Assembly (NCBI GenBank): GCA_036378175.1
Contig: DASUWY010000071.1
Location: forward strand, 38,993 to 102,992
DNA length: 64,000 nucleotides
Reading direction: 5' to 3'
Source: Thermoleophilaceae bacterium
GTDB taxonomy: Bacteria > Actinomycetota > Thermoleophilia > Solirubrobacterales > Thermoleophilaceae
Shown here piece after piece: positions 8,653 to 20,217 of this stretch. Position 1 is the stretch's first letter. The number at the start of each line of letters is the position of its first letter. Made by a program: the position numbers and the translations under genes. The notes under the pieces are model-generated. The model was not told the origin of the DNA, did not search any database, and saw only the letters and a list, made by a program, of their open reading frames with translations.

Positions 8653-9804
8653 GTGATCGAGCAGCGATTCGGGCCGTACGGCGGCCGCTACGTGCCGGAG
8701 ACCCTGATCCCGGCGCTCGACGAGCTCGAGGCCGCGTGGCTCGAGGCCCGCGACGACCCCGGCTTCCAGCTCGAGCTCTCGCGGCTCCTGCGCGATTACG
8801 CCGGCCGGCCCACGCCGCTGTACCACGCCGCCCGCCTGTCGGAGGTGGCCGGTCGCGAGATCCACCTCAAGCGCGAGGACCTTCTCCACACCGGAGCCCA
8901 CAAGATCAACAACGCGCTCGGACAGGTGCTGCTCGCAAAGCGCATGGGCAAGACGCGGATCATCGCGGAGACCGGCGCGGGCCAGCACGGCGTGGCCACC
9001 GCCACCGCCTGCGCGCTGCTCGACGTGGAGTGCGACGTGTACATGGGCACCGAGGACATGCGCCGGCAGAAGCCGAACGTGGAGCGGATGGGCCTGCTCG
9101 GCGCCACCGTTCAGCCGGTGGCGTCGGGCGCCCGCACGCTCAAGGAGGCTGTGAGCGAGGCGATCCGCGACTGGGTGGCGAACGTGGAGGGCACGCACTA
9201 TGTGATCGGCTCCGTGGTGGGCCCCGCGCCGTTCCCGGCGCTCGTGCGGGACCTTCAGCGCGTGATCGGGGACGAGGCGCGCGCGCAGTTCCTCGACCGG
9301 CATGGCCGCCTGCCTGCGCGCGTGATCGCCTGCGTGGGCGGCGGCTCGAACGCGCTCGGCACCTTCGTGGCCTTTCTTGGCGATGAGGACGTGGAGCTGA
9401 TCGGAGTGGAGGCCGCCGGCGAGGGGATCGACACCGGCCGCCACGGCGCGCCCCTCACCACGAACGCGCGTGGCGTGCTGCACGGCTCCATGTCGGCGGT
9501 GCTCCAGGACGAGGAGGGCCAGATCCTCGAGGCGCACTCGATCTCCGCCGGGCTCGACTACCCCGGCTCGGGCCCGGAGCACGCCTACCTGCGCGACAGC
9601 GGTCGCGCGACCTATCTCGCGGTGACGGACGCCGAGGCGGTGGACGCCTTCAGGCGCACGTGCCGGCTCGAGGGGATCATTCCGGCGCTCGAGTCCTCGC
9701 ACGCGATCGCGTGGGCGCTCGCCAACCCCGGCCCGGGCCCGGACCTGATCACGCTGTCCGGGCGCGGCGACAAGGACCTCGCCGAGGTGCTCTCGCTTGA
9801 GTGA
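8653..9804 (+). CDS. trpB: Tryptophan synthase beta subunit
   Basis: 383-residue PLP enzyme condensing indole with serine. PLP Lys84 lies in [12 protein letters not shown], the indole-tunnel and cofactor segment [12 protein letters not shown] follows, and the phosphate-binding glycine loop GGGSNALG is present. It is TrpB1-type, with the usual length and the GSGPEHAYL region. Start GTG 8653 has GGAGGT 20 bases upstream, so the ribosome signal is not ideally spaced; initiation may depend on coupling with trpF. The stop overlaps trpA by 8 bases. Confidence 0.96.
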   Translation: MIEQRFGPYGGRYVPETLIPALDELEAAWLEARDDPGFQLELSRLLRDYAGRPTPLYHAARLSEVAGREIHLKREDLLHTGAHKINNALGQVLLAKRMGKTRIIAETGAGQHGVATATACALLDVECDVYMGTEDMRRQKPNVERMGLLGATVQPVASGARTLKEAVSEAIRDWVANVEGTHYVIGSVVGPAPFPALVRDLQRVIGDEARAQFLDRHGRLPARVIACVGGGSNALGTFVAFLGDEDVELIGVEAAGEGIDTGRHGAPLTTNARGVLHGSMSAVLQDEEGQILEAHSISAGLDYPGSGPEHAYLRDSGRATYLAVTDAEAVDAFRRTCRLEGIIPALESSHAIAWALANPGPGPDLITLSGRGDKDLAEVLSLE

Positions 9805-10564
9805 TCGCATCGCGGCCGCGTTCGCCTCGCATGGGCGGAGCGCGGCACTCATGCCGTACCTGATGGCGGGCTTCCCGGACCTCGGCACCTCCCGCGAGGT
9901 GGGGGAGGCGTGCATCGATGCGGGCGCGAACCTGCTCGAGCTGGGGGTCCCATTCTCGGATCCTCTCGCGGACGGGCCGGTGATCCACGCCGCCGCCACC
10001 GAGGCGCTGAAGGCGGGGGCCACGCTGCACGGCGTGCTTCGCGTGTGCGAATCGCTCGCAGGGCAGCTGCCGGTGGTGCTGATGGTGTACGCGAACGTGG
10101 TGCTCGCGGGCGGGGACAGGGCGTTCGTGGAGCGGGCCGCCGCCGCCGGCGCCGCCGGGCTGATTGTGCCGGACCTTCCGCATGACGAGGCGGCGGGCCT
10201 GCGCGAGGTGTGCGATGAGCAGGGCCTGGCACTCGTGCCGCTTGTCGCGCCGAACACGCCTCCCGAGCGGCTCGCGCGGATCGGCGCCGATGCGCGTGGG
10301 TTCGTCTACACGGTGTCGGTCGCCGGCACCACGGGCGAGCGCACGGACCTGCGGCCCGAGCTGCGTGACACCGTGAAACGAGTTCGCGAAGCGTCCAGCG
10401 TGCCGGTGGCGGTGGGCTTCGGCATCTCCACCGCAGAGCACGCCCGCCAGGTGGCGGAGATCGCGGACGGCGTGATCGTCGGAAGCCGCGTGGTGCGGGC
10501 GGCGGGCGAGGGCGGCCCGGATGCCGTGGCCGAGGTCGTGGCGGACCTGGCGTCGGCGCTGTAG
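9797..10564 (+). CDS. trpA: Tryptophan synthase alpha subunit
   Basis: 255-residue barrel cleaving indole-3-glycerol phosphate to indole, forming the alpha2beta2 complex with TrpB. Catalytic Glu is in [16 protein letters not shown]; the catalytic Asp is in VPDLPHDEA, and the phosphate loop GFGIST is visible. The first in-frame start that keeps the N terminus is TTG 9797, inside trpB. It is the last gene of the second tryptophan block. Confidence 0.95.
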   Translation: MSDRIAAAFASHGRSAALMPYLMAGFPDLGTSREVGEACIDAGANLLELGVPFSDPLADGPVIHAAATEALKAGATLHGVLRVCESLAGQLPVVLMVYANVVLAGGDRAFVERAAAAGAAGLIVPDLPHDEAAGLREVCDEQGLALVPLVAPNTPPERLARIGADARGFVYTVSVAGTTGERTDLRPELRDTVKRVREASSVPVAVGFGISTAEHARQVAEIADGVIVGSRVVRAAGEGGPDAVAEVVADLASAL

Positions 10565-10583
10565 AGCCCTCCGACCCCCCTGG

Positions 10584-10589
10584 TACTGT
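10584..10589 (+). promoter_or_regulatory. Candidate -10 element, leaderless type
   Basis: TACTGT ends 6 bases before ATG 10596 and no Shine-Dalgarno sequence is present. Confidence 0.45.
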
Positions 10590-10595
10590 GGCCCG

Positions 10596-11120
10596 ATGGC
10601 CACCACCACCAAGCGAAAGACCAAGGCGCAGCTCACCGAGGAGCACGCGCTCAGCTACTTCGATGCCGTAACCGCGCGCGATCTCGACGCGATGGTCGCC
10701 CACATGGCCGACGACGTGATCGAGGACATCACGCCCGTCGGGATCCTGCGCGGCACGGGCGAGGTGAGGCAGTTCTTCGGCGAGCTCTTCGCCGCCTTCC
10801 CGGACTTCGAGTTCAGCGTCGAGCGGGCCACCTCCACGGCGAGCACCTCGGCGGTGCAGTGGCGAGCCACAGGCACCTTCCGCGGCGCGCCGTTCCAGGG
10901 CATCGAGCCCACCGGGCGCAGGGTGGAGATGCGGGGCTGCGACTGCATCGATGTGGAGGACGGCAAGATCACCCGCAACACCGCGTACTACGACGGCGCG
11001 GCGTTCGCCCGCGGGCTCGGGATGCTGCCTCAGACGGGATCAGGCGGGGAGAAGGCGATGCTGGCCGCCTTCAACGCCGTCACGAAGGTCCGCAGCCGCT
11101 TCGCCTCGCCGCCGCGCTGA
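10596..11120 (+). CDS. SnoaL-like / NTF2-fold polyketide cyclase family protein
   Basis: 174 residues. A basic N-terminal tail is followed by an NTF2-like domain (about residues 18-140) with the SnoaL pattern: FDAVTARDLDAMVAHM, a DDVIEDITPVGILRGTGEVRQFF segment and the hydrophobic closing strand RNTAYYDGAAFARGLGML. Members range from isomerases and cyclases to proteins with no known reaction, so no substrate can be given. It starts 31 bp after trpA but has its own -10-like element, so it is probably not part of the tryptophan operon. Confidence 0.75.
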   Translation: MATTTKRKTKAQLTEEHALSYFDAVTARDLDAMVAHMADDVIEDITPVGILRGTGEVRQFFGELFAAFPDFEFSVERATSTASTSAVQWRATGTFRGAPFQGIEPTGRRVEMRGCDCIDVEDGKITRNTAYYDGAAFARGLGMLPQTGSGGEKAMLAAFNAVTKVRSRFASPPR

Positions 11121-11147
11121 GGCGTTCGGTAACCTGCCTCGCCGCGC

Positions 11148-11321
11148 ATGGGTGTACTTATCGCTCTCACCGCAGGATTGGCCTTCTGGCTCGTGGGCTT
11201 TGCCCTCGGCTGGGGCCGCTCCCCGCTCGACCCGTTCCTCGTCACGGTCCTGGTCGTGGTGATCGCGATTACCGTCCGGACGGTCAAGCCGTTCGTGCAG
11301 CGGCTCACGGGCAAGCCCTAG
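11148..11321 (+). CDS. Small two-helix membrane protein (57 aa)
   Basis: A 57-residue frame from ATG 11148 to TAG 11321. It has hydrophobic stretches at about residues 3-21 and 29-43 separated by a short GWGRSPLDP turn, and a basic C terminus. TAACCT at 11130-11135 could be a -10 box 12 bases upstream. No family is recognised. Support comes from clean two-helix topology and start position, not homology. Confidence 0.5.
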   Translation: MGVLIALTAGLAFWLVGFALGWGRSPLDPFLVTVLVVVIAITVRTVKPFVQRLTGKP

Positions 11322-11416
11322 AGGCAGTTCCCGGCCATGCGGTGAAGTCTCCTGGACGGACCCCGTCGGCAGATCCGCGCGACGAGTGACCTGGTGGCCG
11401 GCTTCAGCCACCCCGA

Positions 11417-11489
11417 TCCCACCTAACTGTTCCGCAGCAACAGCCAGTTGGGACAGCGCCGCCTCGGGCCGCCCGTAATTGCTGCTTTT
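11417..11489 (+). repeat. REP-like hairpin repeat, copy 1
   Basis: Arm TCCCACCTAACTGTT 11417-11431, 7-base loop, arm AACAGCCAGTTGGGA 11439-11453; 12 of 15 positions pair. After about 20 bases comes CCGTAATTGCTGC at 11473-11485, the second conserved piece of the element. It lies between the convergent 57-residue gene and the phosphofructokinase gene. Two related copies lie at 30649-30810. Confidence 0.65.
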
Positions 11490-11518
11490 GGCGGCGCTCG
11501 AGCCGGAGCTAGGCGCGC

Positions 11519-12547
<1,029 letters not shown>

Positions 12548-12677
12548 CGCGCGCACCATACAGATAGCCAACAAACGCTTAACCGAAGATTCCGAGACCG
12601 CAATCAGAATCCGCTTGAAGCTGGGTTAGGATGCCCCGGCAGTTGGAGCTCGTTTTCTCTTAGAGGAGGGACAGTCC

Positions 12678-13946
12678 GTGCGAGGACGTAGGTTTGCTGT
12701 AACCAGCATGCTCGTCGCCGGCTTGGCCGTGGGCGTGGCGGCCTGCGGCGGTGGCGGGAGCAGCACCAGCGGCGGTGGCAGCACCGCCAGCGGCAAGACG
12801 CTGACGATCTATTCAAGTCTGCCGCTGCAGGGCGCATCCCGGACCAACTCCGAGGCCCTGGTCAACGGGATCAAGCTCGCCCTGGCCCAGAACAACAACA
12901 AGGCGGGCCAGTTCACCATCAACTACAAGTCGCTCGACGACTCCACGGCCCAGACGGGCAAGTGGGATCCGGGCCAGACGTCCTCGGACGCTCGTCAGGC
13001 GGCCCAGGACAAGTCGACGATCCTGTACATCGGCGAGTTCAACTCGGGCGCGAGCGCGATCTCGATCCCGATCCTGAACCGCGCGGGGATCGGCCAGATC
13101 AGCCCGGCCAACACCGCGGTGGGCCTGACGACGAACCAGGCGGGCGCTACTCCGGGCGAGCCGGAGAAGTACTACCCGACGGGTAAGCGCACCTACGTCC
13201 GCGTGGTGCCAAAGGACACCATCCAGGGCGCCGCCATCGCGACGGTGATGAAGTCCGACGGCTGCAAGAAGCCGTACATCCTGAACGACAAGGAGGTCTA
13301 CGGACAGGGCCTCGCCACCAACGCGAGCAACTCGCTGAAGACGCAGGGCATCCCGCCGCTCGGCAACGACGGCTGGGACCCGAAGGCGGCGAACTACCGC
13401 TCGGTGGCGTCCAAGCTGGCGGGCAAGGGCGTGGACTGCGTGTTCCTGAGCGGCATCGTCGACAACAACGGCGTGCAGCTCACGAAGGACATCGCGGCCG
13501 GCATTCCGAACGCCAAGATCTACGCGCCGGACGGCTTCTGCGAGTCCGGCTGGGTCAGCCCGAAGGAGGGCGGCGTTCCCACCAGCCTCGATCCGAAGTT
13601 GCAGTGCACGGTCGCCACGCTGGACCCCGGCAGCTATCCGCCGGAGGGCAAGAAGTTCTTCCAGCAGTACGAGGCCAAGTACGGGAAGGGCAACCTCAAC
13701 CCGTACGCGATCTACGGCTACGCGGCAATGCAGCTGGGGCTCGACGCGATCAAGCGCGCCGGCGCCAGCGGCAACAACCGCCAGGACGTGATCAACGCGC
13801 TGTTCAACACCAAGAACCTTCCGAGCGTTCTTGGCACGTACAGCATCGACAAGAACGGTGATACGTCGATCACCGACTACGGCCTGTACTCCGTGAAGAA
13901 CGGCCAGATCACGTTCAGCCGCGTGATCAAGCCCAGCGCCGGCTAG
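12678..13946 (+). CDS. livK: Branched-chain amino acid ABC transporter substrate-binding lipoprotein
   Basis: 422 residues. Signal peptide with lipobox VAAC (Cys at residue 23), Gly/Ser-rich linker, then a type I periplasmic binding fold opening with LTIYSSLPLQG. It captures leucine, isoleucine, valine or related substrates for LivHMGF. Start GTG 12678 has a strong ribosome site, AGGAGGG, at 12664-12670. A stable hairpin follows the stop, which may raise its expression over the downstream permease genes. Confidence 0.92.
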   Translation: MRGRRFAVTSMLVAGLAVGVAACGGGGSSTSGGGSTASGKTLTIYSSLPLQGASRTNSEALVNGIKLALAQNNNKAGQFTINYKSLDDSTAQTGKWDPGQTSSDARQAAQDKSTILYIGEFNSGASAISIPILNRAGIGQISPANTAVGLTTNQAGATPGEPEKYYPTGKRTYVRVVPKDTIQGAAIATVMKSDGCKKPYILNDKEVYGQGLATNASNSLKTQGIPPLGNDGWDPKAANYRSVASKLAGKGVDCVFLSGIVDNNGVQLTKDIAAGIPNAKIYAPDGFCESGWVSPKEGGVPTSLDPKLQCTVATLDPGSYPPEGKKFFQQYEAKYGKGNLNPYAIYGYAAMQLGLDAIKRAGASGNNRQDVINALFNTKNLPSVLGTYSIDKNGDTSITDYGLYSVKNGQITFSRVIKPSAG

Positions 13947-13961
13947 AGGAGGACCGACATT

Positions 13962-14000
13962 CGGGGGGAGTGGGCGCAAATTCAGTGCCCGCTCCCCCCG
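13962..14000 (+). other. Strong hairpin between livK and livH
   Basis: CGGGGGGAGTGGGC 13962-13975 pairs with GCCCGCTCCCCCCG 13987-14000 (13 Watson-Crick pairs plus one G-U), loop of 11 bases. No T-run follows. Partial termination or 3' protection of livK mRNA would explain higher binding-protein output, as is known for other ABC operons. It also indicates that livH starts after 14000. Confidence 0.65.
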
Positions 14001-14032
14001 CGTTTCACTTACACTCGGACTCGGAGAGGGGT

Positions 14033-15093
14033 TTGGAAGCCGCCAGCATTCCCGTTAGGGCCACGAGGGCCGCGCCGTTCGAGGCGGTGCAGCGTTTTCT
14101 CTCGCGCTATGGCCTGATCATCGTCCTGCTGGCGCTGCCGGTGGCGTTCGCGGCGAGCGATCTCATTCACGGCCACGGGCTCTCGCACATCATCGAGAAC
14201 CTCAAGGACGGCGTCTCGAACGGTGCGATCTGGGCGCTCGTGGCGATCGGCTACACCCTCGTCTACGGCATCATCGAGCTGATCAACTTCGCCCACGGCG
14301 ACGTGTTCATGATCGGCTCGTTCGTGTCCTTCGGAATGTGGGGCACGCTCGGGGTGACCCTCGCCACGGGCACCCTCGGCCGCGTGGGCGGCCTGATCAT
14401 CGCGGGGGCCATTGCGATGATCGCCTGCGGGTCGCTCAACGTGATGATCGAGCGGGTGGCCTACCGGCCATTGCGGCACGCGCCGAAACTCGCGCCGCTG
14501 ATCACCGCCGTGGGCTTCTCGTTCATCCTCCAGAACGTCGGGCTCGAGTGGCTCGGCGGCTCGCAGCACGGCGTGGACGATCTGGTTGACGCCCAGCACA
14601 TCCTGGTCAACATCGGCGGAGTCCACATCATCAATGCGGACGTCCTCGCGATCGGCGTCACGGTGCCGCTCGTGCTGCTGCTCGTGACCTTCGTCCACAA
14701 CAGCCGCCTCGGCAAGGCCATGCGCGCCACCGCCCAGGACCCGGAGGCCGCGCGGCTGATGGGCATCAACGTGGATCACACGATCTCGCTCACCTTCCTG
14801 CTCGGCGGGCTGATGGCGGGCGCCGCCGGCCTCATCTACGCGCTCTACAACACCACGATCCGCTTCGACCAGGGCTTCGAGGCCGGCCTGATCGCGTTCA
14901 CCGCGGCCGTGATGGGCGGCATCGGCAACCTCCAGGGCGCCGTGCTCGGCGGCGTGATCATCGGCTGCATCCAGCAGATCTCGGACGACCGCATCAACTC
15001 CACCTGGACGCCCGCGATCGTGTTCGCCTACCTCATCCTGATCATGGTCTTCAGGCCCCAGGGGCTGCTCGGCGAGGAGACACGGGAGGCCGG

Positions 15094-15097
<4 letters not shown>
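14033..15097 (+). CDS. livH: Branched-chain amino acid ABC transporter permease
   Basis: 354 residues with about eight membrane helices. Hallmarks: GYTLVYGIIELINFAHGDVFM near the N terminus and the EAA-like cytoplasmic loop RATAQDPEAARLMGINVD, which contacts the ATPases. TTG 14033 is preferred because GGAGAGGGG lies just upstream and the livK-livH hairpin covers the region before; a longer frame starts at GTG 13970 within that hairpin. The stop overlaps livM (ATGA). Confidence 0.9.
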
Positions 15098-16274
<1,177 letters not shown>

Positions 16275-16278
<4 letters not shown>

Positions 16279-17126
16279 GCGACGTGGCTCCGCAGACAGC
16301 CCCCGCGGCCGCGGTGAGCACCCCGCCCGCGGAGGGCCCCGACTCCTCGAACGGCACGATCCTCGAGGCCAGCGGGGTGTCGAAGATCTTCGGCGGCCTC
16401 GTGGCGGTCGATGAGGTCACGTTCTCGGTGCCGCGCCGCTCGATCGTCTCGATCATCGGTCCCAACGGCGCGGGCAAGACGACCTTCTTCAACATGCTCA
16501 CCGGGCTGTACAAGCCCAACACCGGCGCGATCGCGTTCGACGGCAAGGACATCACGCGGGCGCGCCCGGATCGCATCCTCGCGGCCGGCATGGCGCGGAC
16601 GTTCCAGAACATCCGCCTGTTCGCCACGATGACGGCGCTCGAGAACGTGATGGTGGGGCTGCACGCGCGCATGCAGGCGGGGCTGTTCGGCTCGATCATC
16701 CGGCTGCCGTCCGTGCGCAAGGAGGAGCGGGTCGCGCATGAGAGGGCGGCGGAGCTGCTCGAGTTCGTGGGACTGCGGTCGAACCAGTTCCACCAGATGT
16801 CGGTGAACCTCGCCTACGGCGATCAGCGGCGCGTGGAGATCGCGCGCGCGCTCGCGTCGAACCCGAAGATGCTGCTGCTCGACGAGCCCACTGCCGGCAT
16901 GAACCCGCAGGAGTCCGAGCGGCTGCGCGCCTTCATGCAGAGGCTGCGCGACGAGCGGGGCCTCACCATCCTCCTGATCGAGCACGACATGAAGGTCGTG
17001 ATGAACGTGTCCGAATACATCACCGTGCTCGACCACGGCGAGAAGATCGCCGAGGGCAAGCCGGAGGAGGTGCGGGGCAACCCGCGCGTGGTGGAGGCGT
17101 ACCTCGGAAAGCAGACGGGGGAATAG
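16275..17126 (+). CDS. livG: Branched-chain amino acid ABC transporter ATP-binding protein
   Basis: 283 residues. About 30 Ala/Pro-rich residues precede the ABC domain. Walker A is GPNGAGKTT, the signature region is NLAYGDQRRVEIARALA, Walker B is MLLLDEPTAGMNP, and the H-loop lies in LLIEHDMKVVM. The C-terminal extension EEVRGNPRVVEAYLG is typical of LivG. LivF follows after 3 bp. Confidence 0.93.
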
Positions 17127-17129
17127 GCA

Positions 17130-17837
17130 GTGGCGCTGCTCGAGGTCCAGGACCTTCACACCTACTACGGCAACATCGCCGCGCTCAAGGGGATCTCGCT
17201 CGAGGTGAACGAGGGCGAGGTGGTCACGCTGATCGGGTCGAACGGCGCCGGCAAGTCCACCACGTTGCGCTCGATCTCCGGGCTCACGCCGCCGCGCGAG
17301 GGCACGATCAAGTTCGACGGCAAGGAGATCGGCGAGACGGCGCCGCAGGAGATCGTGCGACTCGGCATCTCGCAGGCGCCGGAGGGGCGGCGTTGCTTCT
17401 CGCGCATGTCGGTGCGCGAGAACCTCGAGCTCGGCGCGTACCTTCGCCGTGACGAGCGCATCAAGGACGACCTCGACCGGGTGTACGACCTCTTCCCCCG
17501 CCTCAAGGAGCGCGAGAAGCAGAAGGCCGGGACGATGTCGGGCGGCGAGCAGCAGATGCTCGCGATCGGACGCGCGCTGATGTCGAACCCGCGGCTGCTG
17601 CTCTTGGACGAGCCCGCGATGGGGCTCGCGCCGGTGCTCGTGGAGCGCATCTACGAGACGATCGCCGAGATCAACCGCCAGGGCACCACCATCCTGCTCG
17701 TGGAGCAGAACGCGAACTTCGCGCTCGACGTGTCCAAGCGCGGCTACGTGCTCGAGACGGGCACGGTGGCGCTGAGCGACGAGTCGTCCGCGCTGCGAGA
17801 GAACCCCGAAGTGCAGAGGGCGTACCTGGGCGCATGA
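17130..17837 (+). CDS. livF: Branched-chain amino acid ABC transporter ATP-binding protein
   Basis: 235-residue second ATPase of the transporter. Walker A GSNGAGKSTT, Q-loop region ISQAPEGRRCF typical of LivF, signature TMSGGEQQML, Walker B LLLLDEPAMGLAP. It forms a heterodimer with LivG. The stop overlaps the next small gene at ATGA, so that gene is probably translated from the same mRNA. Confidence 0.94.
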   Translation: MALLEVQDLHTYYGNIAALKGISLEVNEGEVVTLIGSNGAGKSTTLRSISGLTPPREGTIKFDGKEIGETAPQEIVRLGISQAPEGRRCFSRMSVRENLELGAYLRRDERIKDDLDRVYDLFPRLKEREKQKAGTMSGGEQQMLAIGRALMSNPRLLLLDEPAMGLAPVLVERIYETIAEINRQGTTILLVEQNANFALDVSKRGYVLETGTVALSDESSALRENPEVQRAYLGA

Positions 17838-18115
17838 TCACCGTATTCGCACTCCTGGGCGCGAAGGCCCTCTGGCTCACCTACATCTGGCTCGCGTCGG
17901 CGATCATCGCCTCCTGGCTGTCCGACCGGAAGGGCTACGGCGAGAAGCCCGGCCTCGCAACCGGGTTGCTGCTCACGTTCATCGCCGTTCCGATCTGGCT
18001 GCTCGTGCCCGCCAAGCAGGACTCGCGCTGGAAGGTGCAGGGGCCGATCCCGCGGCGCGGCGGGCAAACGGTGGCCGAGGCACGCGCAGAGCGCCACGCG
18101 GGACGCGAGGAATGA
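17834..18115 (+). CDS. Small membrane protein in the liv operon (93 aa)
   Basis: Two hydrophobic helices (about residues 10-27 and 42-58) and a basic, Arg-rich C-terminal tail. ATG 17834 overlaps the livF stop, so it is likely part of the transporter transcript. No family is recognised with certainty. It could be an accessory membrane protein or an unrelated passenger. Confidence 0.6.
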   Translation: MITVFALLGAKALWLTYIWLASAIIASWLSDRKGYGEKPGLATGLLLTFIAVPIWLLVPAKQDSRWKVQGPIPRRGGQTVAEARAERHAGREE

Positions 18116-18116
18116 C

Positions 18117-18245
18117 GTGGGCACCGCGCTGCTGATACTCGTGGAGTTCTTCTTCTGGGGACTCATCCTGCTCCTCATCGGCGCGGGGATCGAGACTGTC
18201 TGGTCTCGCCTGCGCCATCGCAATAGGGACACGCTCGTCGAGTAA
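18117..18245 (+). CDS. Very small single-helix membrane protein (42 aa)
   Basis: GTG 18117 to TAA 18245, one base after the preceding stop. A single long hydrophobic helix of about residues 4-25 is followed by a basic tail WSRLRHRNRD. No family known. Tight spacing after another small membrane gene and before an intergenic gap supports it weakly. Confidence 0.4.
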   Translation: MGTALLILVEFFFWGLILLLIGAGIETVWSRLRHRNRDTLVE

Positions 18246-18307
18246 TCAGGTTGGCGGAGCGCCGGTGCCGACGAGCGCTCCCGGCGTTTGATCACGGCCA
18301 CATCCGG

Positions 18308-18313
18308 TAGGAA
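18308..18313 (+). promoter_or_regulatory. Candidate -10 element for the patatin gene
   Basis: TAGGAA ends 6 bases before ATG 18320. No Shine-Dalgarno sequence is seen, so a leaderless transcript is likely. Confidence 0.35.
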
Positions 18314-18319
18314 TCGGCG

Positions 18320-19240
18320 ATGGCGCCGTTCCGGAAACCGGATGTGGTCGTGCTCGGTGGGGGCGGCATCCTCGGTGAGGCCTGGATGACGGCTGTGCTC
18401 GTCGGGCTCGAGGAGACCGCCGAGTTCGACGCGCGCGAGTGCGAGGCGTACGTGGGCACGTCCGCCGGCTCGATAGTCGCCGCGGTGCTGAGCGCCGGCG
18501 TCGATCCGCGGACGCGGCTTGGGCGGATGCCGGAGCCGCCTGGAGTGGAGGAGGTGGACGCCGTGCCGGGCGGCGGCACAGGAAGCCGCACGGCCCGGCG
18601 CGCTGTGATGGTGGGCCGGGGCGCCGTGGCGCCACTCGTGGCCGCCGGGCTCCGCTCGGTCGCGCCTGGCGGTGCGTTCTTCCGGCGCACGCTGCTGAGC
18701 GTGGCGCCGCGCGGCAGCAGGTCGCTGCGCGGGCTCGGGGATCATCTCCAGCGTGACGGCGCGGACTGGGGCGATGGCCGCCTGAGGGTGTCGGCGGTGG
18801 ACCTGCAGAGCGGCAAGCGGGTGATGTTCGGCGCCCCCGGAGAGCCGCAGGCCTCGGTTGGTCAGGCGGTGGAGGCGTCGTGCGCGATCCCGGGAGTGTT
18901 CGCGCCGGTGGAGATCGGCGGGCGCGAGTACGTCGACGGCGGCGCATGGAGCCCCACGAACCTCGACGCCGCGCCCGTGAAGAAGGGAACGCGCGTGTTG
19001 TGCCTGAACCCCACGGGAGCGTTCGCCTCACCGCTGCTGGCCGGCATCGGCCTCGTGTCGCGCTCTTCCGCCGCGCTCGAGGCGATCGCGCTTCAGCGCC
19101 ACGGCGCCCGGGTGCGAACGGTCGTGCCCGACCAGGCGTCGGTGGCGGTGATCGGGCGCAACCTGATGGACCCGCGGCCGCGCGCGGCAGCCGTGAAGGC
19201 GGGGCTCGCGCAGGGCCGCGCGCTCGGCCTCAGCGCTTGA
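18320..19240 (+). CDS. Patatin-like phospholipase
   Basis: 306-residue cytoplasmic or membrane-associated acyl hydrolase with a Ser-Asp dyad. The oxyanion loop is GGGGILGEAW (residues 13-22), nucleophile Ser48 sits in GTSAGS, and the catalytic Asp is in YVDGGAWSP. The GSP-type bacterial patatin length fits. Its 3' end overlaps the oppositely oriented VOC gene by 11 bases. The lipid substrate is unknown. Confidence 0.86.
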   Translation: MAPFRKPDVVVLGGGGILGEAWMTAVLVGLEETAEFDARECEAYVGTSAGSIVAAVLSAGVDPRTRLGRMPEPPGVEEVDAVPGGGTGSRTARRAVMVGRGAVAPLVAAGLRSVAPGGAFFRRTLLSVAPRGSRSLRGLGDHLQRDGADWGDGRLRVSAVDLQSGKRVMFGAPGEPQASVGQAVEASCAIPGVFAPVEIGGREYVDGGAWSPTNLDAAPVKKGTRVLCLNPTGAFASPLLAGIGLVSRSSAALEAIALQRHGARVRTVVPDQASVAVIGRNLMDPRPRAAAVKAGLAQGRALGLSA

Positions 19241-19610
19241 ACTCGAACAGCTCCACGAGGTTTCCGGAGGGATCCTCGAGCAGAACCTGATCGCCACCTA
19301 CTCCGACCAGGATCTCGCTGCGGAATGTGGCGCCCGCTTCGCGCAGGCGCTCCACCTCCGCCTCGAGGCCGGACACCACAATCTGGAAGCGGTTCCAGCC
19401 CCCCGGCTCGGGCTGCTGCCCGTCGGCGAGGGTCTGGCCACCGCCGCCCTGGCCGCTTGGCTGGCTCAGCAGGAGGCGCAGATCGCCGCGGGCGAGCATC
19501 GCGAAGGGAGGCGCGGGCCGCATCTCCACCTCGAAGCCGAGCAGGTCGCGGTAGAAGGCGATCGCCTCGTCCACATCGTCGACGATGTACCGCACGCTCA
19601 CCGGTGCCAT
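19230..19610 (-). CDS. VOC-superfamily (glyoxalase/bleomycin resistance-like) protein
   Basis: 126 residues, one vicinal-oxygen-chelate domain made of two beta-alpha-beta-beta-beta units. N-terminal YIVDDVDEAIAFYRDLLGFEVE and C-terminal DPSGNLVELFEF are typical. A Glu near the end is a candidate metal ligand. The reaction cannot be deduced, since this family covers isomerases, dioxygenases and binding proteins. It is convergent with patatin and its stop lies inside that gene. Confidence 0.82.
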   Translation of the reverse strand: MAPVSVRYIVDDVDEAIAFYRDLLGFEVEMRPAPPFAMLARGDLRLLLSQPSGQGGGGQTLADGQQPEPGGWNRFQIVVSGLEAEVERLREAGATFRSEILVGVGGDQVLLEDPSGNLVELFEFKR

Positions 19611-19631
19611 CGCGGACGAACTCTAATCGGA

Positions 19632-20123
19632 CTACGAGTGGGCCGGCTCGGCCGCGCCCCAGATGCCAGGCCCCCGCCTGTGCTCATAGATCAGCGAGGT
19701 CTCCGCGTGGGCGACGGCGGGGTGGGTGGCGAGGTGGTCGACCACGAAGTCGCGCAACTCCTGCATGTCGGCGGCCGCCACCCACAGCAGGTAGTCGGTC
19801 ACGCCCGTCATGTGGAACACGGAGAGCACCCCGGGCAGCTGCCGCACGTCGTTCGTGAACGCGTCGATCTGCTCGCGTGCGTGCACGGCCAGCCGGACGG
19901 CGATGATCGCCTGAAGCGGCCGGCCCAGCGCGGCGAGATCGATCTCCGCGTGGAAGCCGAGCAGCACGCCGCGCTCGCGCAATGAGCTCACGCGCGCGAG
20001 ACAGGTGGAGGGGGCGATCCCCACCCGCTCGGCAAGCCTGTTGTTCGGAATGCGCGCGTCCTCGCTGAGGGCCTCGAGGATCGCGCTGTCGATGGCGTCC
20101 AGATTGTTCGGCATGAGGCTCAT
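19632..20123 (-). CDS. Lrp/AsnC-family transcriptional regulator
   Basis: 163 residues. An N-terminal winged helix (DSAILEALSEDARIPNNRLAERVGIAPSTCLARV) is followed by a RAM/ligand domain with the usual AL...QAIIAVRLAVHAREQ and GVTDYLLWVAAADMQELRDF segments. Start ATG 20123 is preferred because it leaves only nine residues before the helix-turn-helix; the frame also opens at 20165. It is divergent from the transsulfuration genes and probably responds to an amino acid there. Confidence 0.88.
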   Translation of the reverse strand: MSLMPNNLDAIDSAILEALSEDARIPNNRLAERVGIAPSTCLARVSSLRERGVLLGFHAEIDLAALGRPLQAIIAVRLAVHAREQIDAFTNDVRQLPGVLSVFHMTGVTDYLLWVAAADMQELRDFVVDHLATHPAVAHAETSLIYEHRRGPGIWGAAEPAHS

Positions 20124-20185
20124 TGTGGCACCCCTGGCAGAAGAATAGCGCACGACTTCGTACATCTACAGAAGATTCTGCGGTT

Positions 20186-20201
20186 GGTTGATGGTGCAAC
20201 C
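20186..20201. promoter_or_regulatory. Inverted repeat in the lrp/cbs divergent region
   Basis: GGTTG-N6-CAACC lies 23 to 38 bases upstream of the cbs start codon. If the cbs transcript begins at its start codon, this covers the -35 region and could be an operator for the divergent Lrp-type regulator. This is inference from position and symmetry only. Confidence 0.35.
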
Positions 20202-20211
20202 GAATGAGTGC

Positions 20212-20217
20212 CAGAAT
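20212..20217 (+). promoter_or_regulatory. Candidate -10 element for cystathionine beta-synthase
   Basis: CAGAAT ends 6 bases before ATG 20224 with no ribosome-binding site, matching the leaderless spacing seen elsewhere in the window. Confidence 0.4.

Noticed and set aside
13970..14032. N-terminal extension of LivH from GTG 13970
   Set aside because: It is encoded by the livK-livH hairpin and the next bases, has no family similarity, and a better ribosome site precedes TTG 14033.
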